64,000 bases of DNA from Endothia cerciana (GCA_026119935.1 JALRMH010000002.1:1054001-1118000), one strand, 5' to 3'. Numbered from the stretch's first letter, positions 31,328 to 42,449 are shown. Numbers and translations: made by a program. The notes: generated by a model not told the origin, from the letters alone.

Positions 31328-33045
31328 GTTCTCGGTCGGCGTGGCCCATCTGGGCTGGGTTTGGGTTGGGTCGATGTGATTGATGTGATGGGATTTAGGC
31401 GGGCGCGTAAGTGGCCGGCGGGCCGCGGCCGTCGAGGAGCTGGTCTAGCCGCAGGGCTAGGCTGCTTTGTCCTGCCGTGGATTTTGGGGGTTCCCAGAGA
31501 TTGCTCTCGGCTGGTGTGACGACGCCTGTCGGGAGTGGTGGCGAAGGTTCGCGGTTAGGTCTCTGACGAGGGGGAGGGAGAGGAGGCGGATCACACTGGA
31601 CGGTGAAGGAACGAGGCAGCGTCCAAGGGAGGGTTGACGTAGTGGGGACGAGCTGATGACCATGTACAAAAGTGTACTGGGTAGGCCCCAGTCCCAACCT
31701 TCCTTTCAATTGAACCCTTGGAGTATTATAAACCTGAACTTCGCGGCACGCAGAAGCACGGAAGGCGGCGGAAACTCGAGATGCCCGTCTCCCTCCTGTG
31801 ACCTCTCTGGTTGGCGACCTGGGGCTCGTATGTAGTAGTATCTTGGGGAAGTAAGGTGATGTGAATGAGTGGCGGATTCACACCGTAGGGAGAAGAAGGA
31901 CTCTCTGTCTGCTACCCTCCCTAATGCAGACGCAGGTCCAGCGGGTGGAATGCTCGCCTCAGCTCGAGTGACTTGCTCTCGTCCCCCCTCGGCGCTGCGG
32001 GTGCTGCAGTGCTCTGATGCGGGAAGGCGAGGATTAGGATCCAGGGAGGCACTGGGGCAGGGTACTGCTACCACAGTACTGTATCTGAGGAGTCTAGTGC
32101 ATGCAGTAGGTGATAGGGTAGGCTAGGGGAAGGGTAGGGTAGGGTAGGGTAGGGTAGGGTAGGGTAGGGTAGGGTAGGGTAGGGCTGCGAGAACACCCTC
32201 TGCGGTCCAGCAGGCCCAACGCCCACTGTCCACGTCTACGTCCACACATTGTGCCGTTGCCTCGCCATCTCGGGGCTCTGATGCTACCTTCCGGCTCGCA
32301 GGGCCAAGAACCGGCCAAACAAGTAATATCCCACCACTCATCCATCCTCTAGACATCTATCTCGGTCCCTTGGGGTGGAGGGATTTTTTTGTTCTTCTTT
32401 TCTTTTGAAGTGGGTGGCCCCACCGGACGTTAAAATAGCTCCTCACCTCGAGACGGATCCTACCTACCAACCCCCGTCTGGAACTCGAGGTGAAAGGTGC
32501 CTGCAGCACCTGAATGGTCGAGAAGCTTGCTGCTGTGCTGTTGCCCACAGGTATTGGGTACCACTGCTGCGGTCTATTGAACCCGTTGGGCACCCAGTCT
32601 CGATCACGCCTAGATCTGCCCAGTCATATCCTCCTTCACCATCTCCTAAGCGCCGACACGCACGACCGTTCACGCTCCACGCACCTATGCTGAGCCGACG
32701 GCCGGGCAGGACCATCTGCGTGTTTTCCAGTCCGTGTGCGAAGTATATAATCAACAGACCCGGGAACGTCATCTGTCCATCTTCTACTACTATGGTGTGT
32801 GTATGGGTAATTTCTAGAGTAGATGGCGTGACACAGCAGCAGAATCATAGAACTCCCTTCCCCCCCTCAGATAACCTGAACAAGCATTTGACATGACGAG
32901 ACAAAGGCGGGCGAGATACTGTCTCGCTGTAAATCGAATTCTAGTGACTGTACAGTCTGGATAAACCAACCCTTCGACACCTGTTTTAGACCCCTCGCCG
33001 GTGAGAAGTTGTCAGTACAGTACCAGTCAGTATACAGCCGCCGTC
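31328..33045. other. Divergent intergenic region
   Basis: About 1.7 kb between the large disordered protein (-) and the TauD-like dioxygenase (+). The most notable content is a pentanucleotide AGGGT array at 32131-32184. Frames of up to 173 codons are present, but none resembles a protein family I know. Confidence 0.55.
32131..32184. repeat. AGGGT (TAGGG) pentanucleotide array
   Basis: Ten perfect AGGGT units in tandem are followed by AGGG. The unit differs from the usual fungal telomere TTAGGG by one T. The strand has repeated GGG triplets and could form G-quadruplexes. Confidence 0.92.
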
Positions 33046-34258
33046 ATGGCTCACTTAGAAGCCCGCAGGCACATCTCGCCGGACTCCGGATTCCCTACGA
33101 CCATCCATCCCAACTTCTCCCCCAAGATCAAGGACTGGAACCCTACAGAGCCCGTCCGCGGGGTGATCACTCCGCCCAAGGACCGCGCCCACTTCGCCGA
33201 CCCGGCCAGGACCGCCCTCCTCTCGTCCTGTACGCAGACCGACCTGACAGAGTCCATCGGCACGGTCCTCTCCGGGATCCAGCTCTCCCAGCTCACCCCG
33301 CAGCAGCTCGACGAGCTCGCCGGGCTCGTCACCGAGCGCGGCGTCGTCTTCCTCCGCGGCCAGGACCTGACGACGGACCAGCAGGTCGGCCTCTTCGAGC
33401 ACTTCGGGATCCTAGACCGCCACCCCAGCCAGAAGGACACCAAATATGTGACCATCCGCGGCAGCCGCGACGACCACCGGGAACTGCTCTCGTACACCCC
33501 GTGGCCGCAGGGCGATTTCCACGCTGACACGAGCTTCGAGGTGAACCCGCCGAGCTACTCCATGCTGCGCATGGAGGAGCACCCCGCCGTCGGCGGCGAT
33601 ACGGCGTGGGTCAGCGGCTACGGGCTCTATGACACCCTCAGCCCGGCGATGAGAAGGTTCGCCGAAGGTCTGCATGCGGTGCACACGAGCAGGCTGCAGT
33701 ATGATACCATCTTGGACCTGTGGGGGGTGGGACCCAACCGCCCGCCGATCGACACGCACCATCCCGCTGTGAGGACGCATCCGGTGACGGGGCTGAAGGC
33801 ACTGAACGTGAACCCGGGCTTTGTGACGGGGTTTGCGGAGTTGAAGAAGGCTGAGTCCGATAAGTTGATGGAGTTCTTCGCGTATCATATACATTCGGCA
33901 GATGATCACTACGTTCGTTGGAAGTGGGAGGTCGGTAATGTGGCTATGTGGGACAACAGGTACGTCCAGGCCCTCAGAAAACATGCATCGTGAGCTTGAC
34001 ATTGACGAGAGCAAGGTGTGTTTTGCACCGAGTGATCCCTGGCCGCTGGGAGGGGAACAGGAGAGGTATCCGCACGACGGTCTTTGGAGAAAAGCGTATG
34101 TCCAGCCTCCGCTCGTGTCATTTGTCTAAGCAGTGACATCTAACCACGAATCCTCAGCGTATTTGGATCCGGCCAGCGAAGGTCGATATGAGAGAGAGGA
34201 AAGGCTTCAGACGGAGAAAGCTGCTGGGCCTCTGAACGGTAAGTCGTCACAATGCTAA
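33046..34258 (+). CDS. TauD-family Fe(II)/2-oxoglutarate-dependent dioxygenase
   Basis: TauD-type enzymes use Fe(II), O2 and 2-oxoglutarate to hydroxylate substrates such as taurine, alkyl sulfonates or sulfate esters, releasing sulfite or sulfate. Exons 33046-33959, 34016-34095 and 34158-34258 give 364 residues; the introns are 56 and 62 nt. The metal triad is visible: His159 and Asp161 in FHADTSF, and His309 in CVLHRVIPG. Arg320 and Arg324 (NRRGIRTTVFGEK) fall 11 and 15 residues after His309, the spacing of the 2-oxoglutarate- and sulfonate-binding arginines in bacterial TauD. The C-terminal PYLDPASEGRYERE matches fungal relatives. The exact substrate is not determined. A GTAAGT lies four codons before the chosen stop, so a further small exon is possible. 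Confidence 0.88.
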
Positions 34259-35726
34259 GGCTCTCAACATAAGTGCGCTGCCGCTCGTCATTGTATAATA
34301 AAAATACAACAAACACTTATCCGTGCACCCGTTCTGAGGACCCAGGAGTAAAGCCGTAAACCGCGAGACCGCAGGTGCTCTGCCGGATACCGACTGCGCA
34401 AGCAAGGGAATACCTCCGTTATACCTAGGTATGGCGAGTCCTATATGAGGTGTGGAGACACTGTGTCGAAACTGCGGGAGACTGTTGCCAAGCAGTACAG
34501 ATTTCTTGAATATACAAGAGGAGACTTTTAAACTTTACCGGTCAATTCTGTCACCGAGAAGCTCGCATATAAATACAGGACAGCTACTTGAGAATCTCTG
34601 GAAGACAGGAAAGCTACTTAAGTTGCCTGCTGGGCAGTTCACATCGTGTAAGTACTACAAATGCTACGGTAACTAACAGGCGGGAGGGTTACCTACCCGG
34701 GTATGTAGGAGCCTAAACTGTCCGATATTGGTTGGTGACTAAGGACCTTCTCGATTTCTTGATGTACTTAGGAAGGCACTGTAAGTCCGTGTGGATGCCT
34801 GAAAATACGTAGCAAGAGGCTTAGGTGTGATAGGAGGCTCTTGCTGTGCTGGCAATTTGAGCTTTCAAGGGCCGGGGGCAGATATGTCAAACTTGAATTG
34901 CTTGAGATTGTCTCCATTATCAAGGGACCTTCCACGACGCTTCGCACCTGGGAGATAGGCAGTCTCCAATCGAGGAGTTATGAAGAATATGATTGAAACC
35001 CCATGGTCATAATGAGGCCGGCTGCGGCCAGCCCTTCCCAGGTTCCCAAACACTTACCACAGCAGATCCTTTCCTCTATGATTGATGATTACACGTCGGC
35101 GTCAGACCGACCGTTCAGACGGCCTTCTCGTAGACGGATGAGGACGCCAATTTTTGGGAGTACACTTAGTAAGGGAAGGACCAAACTGGCATGGTGAGAG
35201 GCCACTTCGGGCCGTGGCATCAACTGCGCGTGTTTGTCAGACTCAGTCCTGATACGGGGGACGTAAGCCAACTACTTTGGAATCATATTCTCTCAACACA
35301 ATTAGAAATAGAGTCACCGACACCCTTCAAGGAGGGGGGTTCTAAGTTATATAAGTATCTCAGGTCTTGGCACTCAAGGTTGTTGCCCCTCTGCCTCTTG
35401 AACATCAACATCATTCCTTCACCATTCTTCTCCCTTCCTCGTGACTACTCTGGCAGTAGTTGCTCCTCTCCTCGATATCGACACGCTTCTTGAGCGGCTG
35501 GACTGCCTATACACCCTTTCTATCATCCCTCGCTTCACTTTCAGCAAAGACAACCAAGGAAGTTCTCTGGCAGTACCTCGCACTCGTCTTTATCCAGCGC
35601 CTTCCTCCGCTACACCCCGGACGGATTTCCATCAGTGCGGATTAGGCGAAAGCTTGAGACCTGTCACAGCCAACACGAGATACACTCCACACGTCTCTGT
35701 ACCACTGTCTTCCAGTAACAACCACG
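34259..35726. other. Gene-poor AT-richer region
   Basis: About 1.5 kb between the dioxygenase and a small secreted protein gene. Base composition is lower in GC than in neighbouring genes. A TATATAAG-like element lies at about 35348 (GTTATATAAGTAT), some 370 bp before the next ATG, followed by a pyrimidine-rich leader. No coding sequence is recognised. Confidence 0.5.
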
Positions 35727-36140
35727 ATGCAGACGACCACTGTCATAGGCAGCCTCCTGGCGTCCTTCATTATGATCCGTGGAGCATACGGCACCCCTGT
35801 TCCCGCACCGTCTGGAGTACCGTCCTTCCCTGACGTCGAGGGTACTCAGCCCGTCGCCTGGCTTGAGCCTTCGGGCCAGTGGCAGGAGCCCATCGAAGGC
35901 ACGGAGACTATACTACGCCGTCGTTCCCCGCAGGCCGCTGATGAGGAGCTGCCGAGCGAGCAGGCCGTACAAGGCATGATCAAGCGTCCTGGCTCGGGCT
36001 TGATTCCTCAGAACAACGAAATCTGGACGCGCGAAAATGTCGCACGCCAGGCCTCCGACCTCCTGGGGCCGGGACTGGAGCTCGGCCCCGGGATCGAACT
36101 CGGTCCGGAAGTCCACCCCGAATACAAAGGGTACAAATGA
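35727..36140 (+). CDS. Small secreted protein with dibasic (Kex2-like) sites
   Basis: An intronless frame of 137 residues. Residues 1-22 form a good signal peptide: MQTT, hydrophobic VIGSLLASFIMI, then AYG|TP. The mature part is Pro/Glu/Gly-rich, has no cysteine, and contains two possible Kex2 sites: RRR around residue 65 and KR around residue 87. The last 30 residues hold a short internal repeat of the type GPGLELGPGIELGPE. This architecture is common in secreted propeptides, effectors and peptide precursors, but there is no repeated core peptide as in typical fungal RiPP or alpha-pheromone precursors. No family is recognised. The leader upstream has a TATA-like element about 370 bp away. 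It is likely a real expressed gene given the signal peptide and coding bias. Confidence 0.6.
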   Translation: MQTTTVIGSLLASFIMIRGAYGTPVPAPSGVPSFPDVEGTQPVAWLEPSGQWQEPIEGTETILRRRSPQAADEELPSEQAVQGMIKRPGSGLIPQNNEIWTRENVARQASDLLGPGLELGPGIELGPEVHPEYKGYK

Positions 36141-36852
36141 GAACCCCCGGGGCTGGGCTGGGACCTGTCTCGAAGCTTAGTCTACAGGTCGAGAATGCCT
36201 GCTCATCTCCCCGAGTGGACAGGCTGGCAGCGGAGGGTGCTCGCTTTTATGGGGTCGCAGATGATCCGAGGAGGGAAGAGCAGGCGTCAGTCGCAAAGAC
36301 GTGTCCGTATTAGCAATCACCAGAGCAATGCCGCGACATAATCACAGCCTGATCGGTTCTGCAGGGCTGGGAATGGTAGTAATACGATTGTTCTTGTCTT
36401 CTCTGATCCTTTGAAACGCAGGAGGTTCCCGTGAGCATGTCGGAAATTGATGACGTTCAAAAAAATCGTGATTGGCCCTGACCCTTGACCTCAAGATTCC
36501 ATATCACATTGACTTTCAGTTGTAGCACATTGGTGCTTCCATCATCAGAAGCTGAGGGCCACATAGGAGTAGAAGCTAGCACTCACTCAGTATATCACAG
36601 AATGTCGAGTGTGGTTCAATGGGAATAAAGTGCGGACGGTATTGGGTGAGAGTTTCTTGCGGCAGGTTTGTTTGATTTCCTCGCGCCTGATCTAATTATC
36701 GCACCACTAGGCGTCCCATCCTCTATGTCCATCAAGATAGAGTGATGCAAGTGACCGTTGGTAAAGAGTGGAATGGCTCATCTTCTCATCCGAAACCTCG
36801 AGCCATCTGCAGCCCGGCCAAAGTGTCCTATATACTACGCACATAGAACACA
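36141..36852. other. Convergent intergenic region between two small secreted protein genes
   Basis: About 0.7 kb with the 3' ends of both small genes. No repeat, RNA or coding signal is seen. Confidence 0.5.
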
Positions 36853-37238
36853 CTATGAGCCACAGACATCATTGACAGCTGTTGTCTCGCAATTGTATCC
36901 GTCCTGCGCCTCGCAGACAGACTCGATGTAATTGACCTCGGTAAACACGCTGTAGTAGCATTGCTCGGCAATTTCCTCGGTGGTCTCTGATTCACATGTC
37001 GACAGACACTGTGGGCACTTGTCGGTGTAGCCGTAGGCTTGGGACTCGCAGATGGCCTCGTAGTCCAGTGCCGTGGCGGTTGCGCTTGCAGAGCTACTGG
37101 TGGCAGCGGCGGTTGCGTTGGTCTTCTCGGTATAGATCATCAGTACCTCGTCGGTTCCCTGGTAAAGGGCTTTCTGAAACTCACCTGAGCCACGGCCACC
37201 GCTGGCAGGGCCAGAGCGAGGATACTGGTGAAGCGCAT
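36853..37238 (-). CDS. Small cysteine-rich secreted protein (effector-like)
   Basis: Two exons are proposed, 37185-37238 and 36853-37122, giving about 107 residues. Exon 1 encodes exactly a signal peptide (MRFTSILALALPAVAVAQ) and ends at a GTGAGT donor. The acceptor is weak: either GAG at 37126 or AAG at 37123 keeps the frame, and a TACTGATG branch-like sequence lies upstream. The mature protein starts with a Thr/Ser/Ala-rich spacer. It then has eight cysteines in the pattern C-X10-C-X2-C-X3-C-X11-C-X14-C-X7-C-X8-C. That even count suggests four disulfides and an extracellular role. It is not a CFEM or hydrophobin pattern. Only the second exon would be seen without splicing, and it would lack a signal peptide. 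Confidence 0.6.
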
Positions 37239-38386
37239 ATTGATGGAAGTAAATGATAATTAGCAGATATTAGAAGATGAGCGGCGACGATGGTTATGAG
37301 TCTGGGGATATTCTGTCATGTCTATTGCGTCTCTAGCTAGCCTTTTATATTTTTCATCTTTCATGGTGCCCTATCATCGGAATATGGGAAAGGGGTAACA
37401 TGGGGTATGGTTGCCTGTCGGCCCCTGGCTCGTCTGCCTACCATGCCTACCGCGCTGACTTGACCGCCGCAAGCTTGTCACCAAGCTTAAAAACCAATTA
37501 ACCCTCAAGGGGTTCGTTTAGTGAGCTGTGCCACTACAAGCGATCCTACAGACCTCCACTCCCCCTTCAGCAGGCGGGCCGCGGCCCCGGTTGCGGCGCG
37601 AGGCAGGCCTCAAGCGAACCTACATTATTAAACTGCGTTCACGTCTCAGAGAGGAGAAATACAGTAGAGGCCGTGAAGGAGCAGGGGGGAGCCAGTGAGT
37701 GGTGAGGCCTCTTTAAATTATGACTTGGAATGGCACATGATGGAGGAACATGGTCCCCGCAAGTATTAGGCAGGAGGAAGTTGGCTGCCACCTGAGATAA
37801 CGAATAGGGAGATTGTGACTGTACATGCTTTCACATCGTGCCTCATACACGGGTCAGTTGATACGGCGGAACAGCCTAGCTTTCATGGATTCGAAGACAT
37901 CGATTGAACTCATCATAAGGATGAGTGCGTGACACGATGTCTAGACACCCAGGGAGTCGCCTACTTGTGATACGTCCAATTTCACAAACAGCCTTAGCAC
38001 AAGAATAAACGCCGAACCCGGTACCGAATAATTAGGCAGAACGATGATACTATTCAGAGGCGACGGTTGTCGCCGCCGCAGAAACGGAGGGTGAGGCGGT
38101 TAGAGGAATGAAATCTCATCGAAGGCGAGGGCCGCGGCAATGGCTAGATCTGGCTCTGCCAATCTCGGTCGCCCGCTGCAGTCACGTGTGGACAATCCTG
38201 AAAAAGTCGCACTTCGACTGCCACAAACATCGTGACTGCATTCCGCGCCAAACACCCAACCGAAGGAACTGAGCCGGAGAGACAAGAGAAGGGGGAGAGG
38301 GAGAGGGAGAGGGAGCAGCCGCGCAGGAACTTGCTTGCAGGCTTCAAGCGGGCAGATCTAACGCTTGAACAGCCGCCTCCCACCAC
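37239..38386. other. Intergenic region
   Basis: About 1.1 kb upstream of the cysteine-rich secreted protein and downstream of the CheD-like protein. A GGGAGA repeat lies at 38289-38316. No coding sequence is recognised. Confidence 0.5.
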
Positions 38387-38869
38387 CTACCAGGCGTCAC
38401 AAACCTTGAGCTCTCCCTCTTTGGTAATCTCGATGTCCCTCGCCATGTTGACGTGATGCCGATCGACCCTCACTACGCTGCCGGCCCTCCCCCTAACTAA
38501 ACCCTCCGACTTCTTGATATAATCCTCTACAATGGTCTTCTCCTCCGCGATCATCGCCTCCGTCCACTGGATATCGTCATCCTCCTTTAACGTCGTTGTG
38601 TCTAGCACGGAGATGAGTACCCGAATGTTGGACAGCCCGCTGGCGATGGCGTTCCGGACCATGTTCTCGAGTCGCCTCCACGTAATGTCCATCTGCGGGC
38701 CATCTCCAAGGTGGGCGAGGAATTTGTCATAGCGTTCCTCTCTTCGGGATGGTGTGGTGTGGTATGTCCCTGAGACGGCGATGCCGATGCAAGTTGCTAG
38801 ACCAACAGTGCACAGACCTGGGCCGCCGACGACATCAGCGCAGGCCTCGTCCATCATGACCTCGAGCAT
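38387..38869 (-). CDS. Small protein with CheD-like (Cys-His deamidase) motif
   Basis: An intronless frame of 160 residues starts at an ATG at 38869. Residues 15-55 read LCTVGLATCIGIAVSG and then, after an insertion, KFLAHLGDG. In the bacterial chemotaxis glutamine deamidase CheD, a conserved Thr six residues before the catalytic Cys, a hydrophobic strand, and then a Met/Leu-Ala-His form the active site; the Thr-to-Cys spacing here is identical, and the His follows after a loop about nine residues longer. The rest is predicted alpha/beta (RVLISVLDTTTL, VRVDRHHVNMARDIEI). This suggests a CheD/CNF-like deamidase fold, but it is motif-level inference only. It stands alone, with no chemotaxis genes, in an accessory region. 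It could act on host or self proteins or be an unrelated fold. Confidence 0.5.
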   Translation of the reverse strand: MLEVMMDEACADVVGGPGLCTVGLATCIGIAVSGTYHTTPSRREERYDKFLAHLGDGPQMDITWRRLENMVRNAIASGLSNIRVLISVLDTTTLKEDDDIQWTEAMIAEEKTIVEDYIKKSEGLVRGRAGSVVRVDRHHVNMARDIEITKEGELKVCDAW

Positions 38870-40114
38870 CTCAAGGGCGTTCGTTTATGATGTCCTTCGT
38901 TGAAGGGGCGTGTATGTGCGTTACAGAGGATAGTCGTGGCTGTTCCGGAATGAACCTGCCATATATGATCGGGCTATCATCTAACTATATATACACTCTA
39001 TGAAGCGATATGTATCTGGCAAGCTAGCTCAAGATATCTTTTAAATTTGAGTGAACTTCATTCCAAATTGCAGGCCAGCTGTCATTTGACAGACCCATTG
39101 TAAAGAAGACTGCCCTTTCTTCACTCCCTAAGATGCTCGTTGTCATGGACGCACGTGAAATGTGACTTGGCGAAGTTGACACCAATTACCTCTTATTCCC
39201 TCTTCTGGAATTTCTAACATTCTTCACTTGTAGGGAGGACTTCACCTCCGAGCGAATAAAAAGGTGAGCTTCACTGGTAGTCCAGCAGAGAATGGCACCG
39301 TGTCAACACAGACGGCTGATTGCCAAGAGGGAGAGGAACGTGAAGGTGAGGTTGATACACGGACCGGCCGCAAGTATCCAGGTGTGAGAGCCCTCAAAGG
39401 CACGCACAGCCTCGCCAATGATGCTGGCAGATGCGTGAGATCTCGGGTGGCAGCGATGGGAGATGTTAGACCGCGTCCGGACCAATTACTCTTGTAGGCT
39501 GTACCGGAAATGCAGTTGTTCCACAGGAGGCTGCTCCACTGCATAGGTACTCATGGCTGTGTAAGACCTTCAAAATGTCCTATCTGTTTTGCGTCAGGCC
39601 GGGCATGACATCTGTTATTGAACGCACACGGCAACCACTTGCTCAGTGTGCAGCGCCGCCTGGACGACCCTTTCACAATACATGAGCCATGGATTGCGAT
39701 CGTGGTAAAAATGGATTGTTGAGACCGTCGCGATTCTTCAAAGGCCTTGCGCTAAGCTTGAGGCCAATGTCCTGAGAGAGACAAACAATGCCGGCCTTGT
39801 CAGCATTGTGCCCGACTCAAGCCGCGCATGATGTAGCGGTGCTGCCCTTGAGACTCCTTCAGAAAGGTCAAGAATCCATAGTTCGCAACTGAAAAGCGTA
39901 AGGACCATGGCGTTGTCCTCCAACATTGCCCTAGGGAGTTGTGTTGGACGAGCAGAGAACCTCACAGCTTGTGGTCAGGAACAGGGGCGTCTCTGATATT
40001 ATGTAAGCCGATCAAAGAAACCCCACCAATGACTTCAAATTTCTGCGTGATTGACAATCGAGAAGACTTAGCAATCACACTCGATCTCGACATTGATGCT
40101 GTCATCTTCTCAAA
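38870..40114. other. Intergenic region
   Basis: About 1.2 kb between the divergent CheD-like gene and the short-chain reductase gene. It contains only short frames, none recognisable. Confidence 0.5.
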
Positions 40115-40949
40115 ATGACTTCGAAAACTATCATTGTGACAGGCGCAGGCCGTGGTATTGGCCTGGCAATCTCGCAATACCTCCTGCAAAAATCCCACAA
40201 GGTGGTCCTTGTTGCGCGGACAGAGTGTGAGCTCGAAGCGCTGAAGAAGCAGTACCCCTCACAAGTCGAATATGTGGCGGCCGACTTGACCAGGTTTGAG
40301 GTGAGACCTCATTACAAAGATGATTCGAGAAAATGATGATATTGATGTTCTATAACAGAATGCTACCAAGATCACAGACCTTGCTGTGAAGTTTGGGGGG
40401 AAGCTCGATGGAATCATCATCAATCATGGAGCATTGGAACCTATCAAGCGGGTTGCAGACACCTCAGTCGATGACTGGAAGAGGCTGTACGACATTAACT
40501 TCTTCAGCCCGCTTGCTCTGGTAAGTATGCAAGACCGATGGGCTGGGCGAACTCCCATGCTGAGGAGAGATCAGGTCCAAGCAGCCATACCTCACCTTCG
40601 TCAGACAAAGGGCCGCATTATCCTGGTCACTTCAGGAGCGGCTCTTAAGGGGTACGCAGCTTGGGGTCCGTATGGATCTTCGAAGGCAGCCCTGCATTCC
40701 CTCGCCCAACACTTGGCAGTCGAGGAGAAGGACATTGTCACAGTCTCTGGCAACCCAGGCAGGACCGACACCGGAATGCAGAAACTGCTGCGAGAGCAGG
40801 GCAAAGACCACATGGACGCTTCAGACCACGCCGGTTTCGTGTCTGCATTTGAGGAAGGAAAGCTGAACAAGCCAGAGGGCCCAGGGCGAGTATTTGCGAG
40901 GCTCGCGCTGGATGCCACGCCTGACCTCAGCGGTAAATGGTTGCAGTAG
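40115..40949 (+). CDS. Short-chain dehydrogenase/reductase, benzil-reductase-like
   Basis: An NAD(P)H-dependent oxidoreductase of the classical SDR family. Exons 40115-40300, 40359-40520 and 40575-40949 give 240 residues. The cofactor motif TGAGRGIG is at residues 9-16. An NHG motif (IIINHGALEP) stands where most SDRs have NNAG. The catalytic Ser is in LVTSGAAL, and YGSSKAAL supplies the Tyr-Lys pair. The cofactor-side ARTE after beta-2 suggests NADPH use. Overall it resembles the yeast YIR035C/YIR036C (IRC24) benzil-reductase-type group; substrate is unknown. Intron 2 (54 nt) is a stop-free multiple of three. The last codons (GKWLQ) contain a GTAAAT-like donor, so the final exon could continue differently. 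Confidence 0.85.
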
Positions 40950-41418
40950 GTCATCCTTTACTCCAGACCCGTGCTCTGGAAAACACTAATATTGCGCAGG
41001 TGGAATGATTCAGAGCTGGCGGCATACCAGGAGGGCTGAGGGAATTCGCTGCCCAGGACGTTAGCAGATGGCCTGGTTGCAATATGCTAGAGACGTCGAG
41101 ACGAAGAGAAGAGCCTCATTCGAAAGATGAAAAGCAATACATTTTCTTCCACATTGTTTGCTTCGGATTTAGCATGGAATGTAAATTCTTAATCATAGGC
41201 TTCTGCATAACGTCTCGTGTCTCTGAAAAGAGTTTCCTCACTCACATTGAACGTGTTTACCACAACGCCGGAAGCAGTCGGTCTGTTGCCCCTCTGCTGC
41301 GCAACGGAGTCAGCGCCTCTTCCCCACATTCACGGTCTGCCGGCGTCATGGAAATAGTCGTTGTTGCTCAGGAATCAAAAGAAGTGGTCATCATGGAATG
41401 ATCAGGATTTGATAGTAC

Positions 41419-42006
41419 ATGATTGAACATCATGGCGAAAGATATGTCGAAGATGTGTGGGGTCGAGGACTCGGGAAAATCGTGACAAACCTGTTTTTCT
41501 CTTGGTCAGCAGGCACAATCTCGAGGACCGTGGATGGCAAGCAGAGGAGGGACGTGGGAGGATCAGAGGCGTCCGTTTGGAAAGACAGGTCAATCACCAT
41601 GGGTATGTATGCCTGGGGCGACAAAAAGTTCATCATATGGGAGAAGACAGAGAGGAGAGTGGAAAGCCTGAACACATACCTTCCAGCGCTCGACGCGTAC
41701 GTGTTGGGTCATCACCTGGAGAGAATTGCCAGACGTGACAAATGCATCTTCTTGCACTCCCGAGCCAGACCCGGACGGGAGGATGTCGCCAACGGGACAG
41801 TCGAGGCGTGGGAGCTGTGTCGAGTTGATGGTGGTACCAGAATGTTGGAGCAGGAAGAAAATTGCAAGAGGCTTCCCAGCGAAGCGAACAAAAATATTTG
41901 GCAGGTGGAATTGTGGCTTGACTGCAAGCGCTACGATCGAAAACGGTTAGCGGCATCTACGATAGGCTCACACCAAGCCACAGCTCCGCGCGCCGCCCCA
42001 AGCTGA
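41419..42006 (+). CDS. Doubtful orphan open frame
   Basis: An ATG-initiated frame of 195 codons on the plus strand. The product is basic and Trp/Arg-rich with no recognisable domain, signal peptide or membrane segment. Codon use lacks the C-ending preference of the confident genes nearby, and the opposite strand is also partly open. It is more likely chance than a gene, but its length in GC-moderate DNA keeps it worth listing. Confidence 0.2.
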   Translation: MIEHHGERYVEDVWGRGLGKIVTNLFFSWSAGTISRTVDGKQRRDVGGSEASVWKDRSITMGMYAWGDKKFIIWEKTERRVESLNTYLPALDAYVLGHHLERIARRDKCIFLHSRARPGREDVANGTVEAWELCRVDGGTRMLEQEENCKRLPSEANKNIWQVELWLDCKRYDRKRLAASTIGSHQATAPRAAPS

Positions 42007-42449
42007 CCGTTCCTGGAACCGTAAACACCGAGTCAGAAGTACTTAAAGGAGCCAGGCCAACCTCATCGAGGCAGCTCTCCCGAATGTGGCCCTCATCCAG
42101 GAAAGCCGGCTCACTTGGACCTCTCCATGATGTTCCAACTCTGAAGAGCACAACACGATGACGCAGCCTCACATAGTTCAATGACTCCAACTTTTCCTTA
42201 AGGATTTCTCTCAACTCATTTCCACTTGGCCTCTTCTCGCTTAACCCGCCAAGAAGCGTGCACCTCGTGCCGAGTTGCTGCGCCTCGGGTGCCCGTGTTG
42301 TGCACGATGTCTGACCACGAATTCGGAGGTGAGCCTGATGGTTCTTGGTCTTGTTTTCCATTTGTTTCCAAGCGCCTCCGCCGGTACCTGTTACGCTCTC
42401 TATTCAACCATTGCTCAAGGAAGGCCGTTCGCTGCTCAACTGTGGGCAT
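41985..42449 (-). pseudogene. Possible frameshifted or mis-spliced small gene
   Basis: On the minus strand, an ATG at 42449 opens a charged, helical frame (FLEQWLNRERNRYRRRR) that stops at 42216. From about 42240 a second frame continues with equally protein-like sequence (GNELREILKEKLESLNYV, then RLRHRVVLFRVG). No splice pair I can see joins them, so one base shift would be needed. It could be a pseudogene, an uncalled spliced gene or chance. No family is recognised. Confidence 0.2.
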
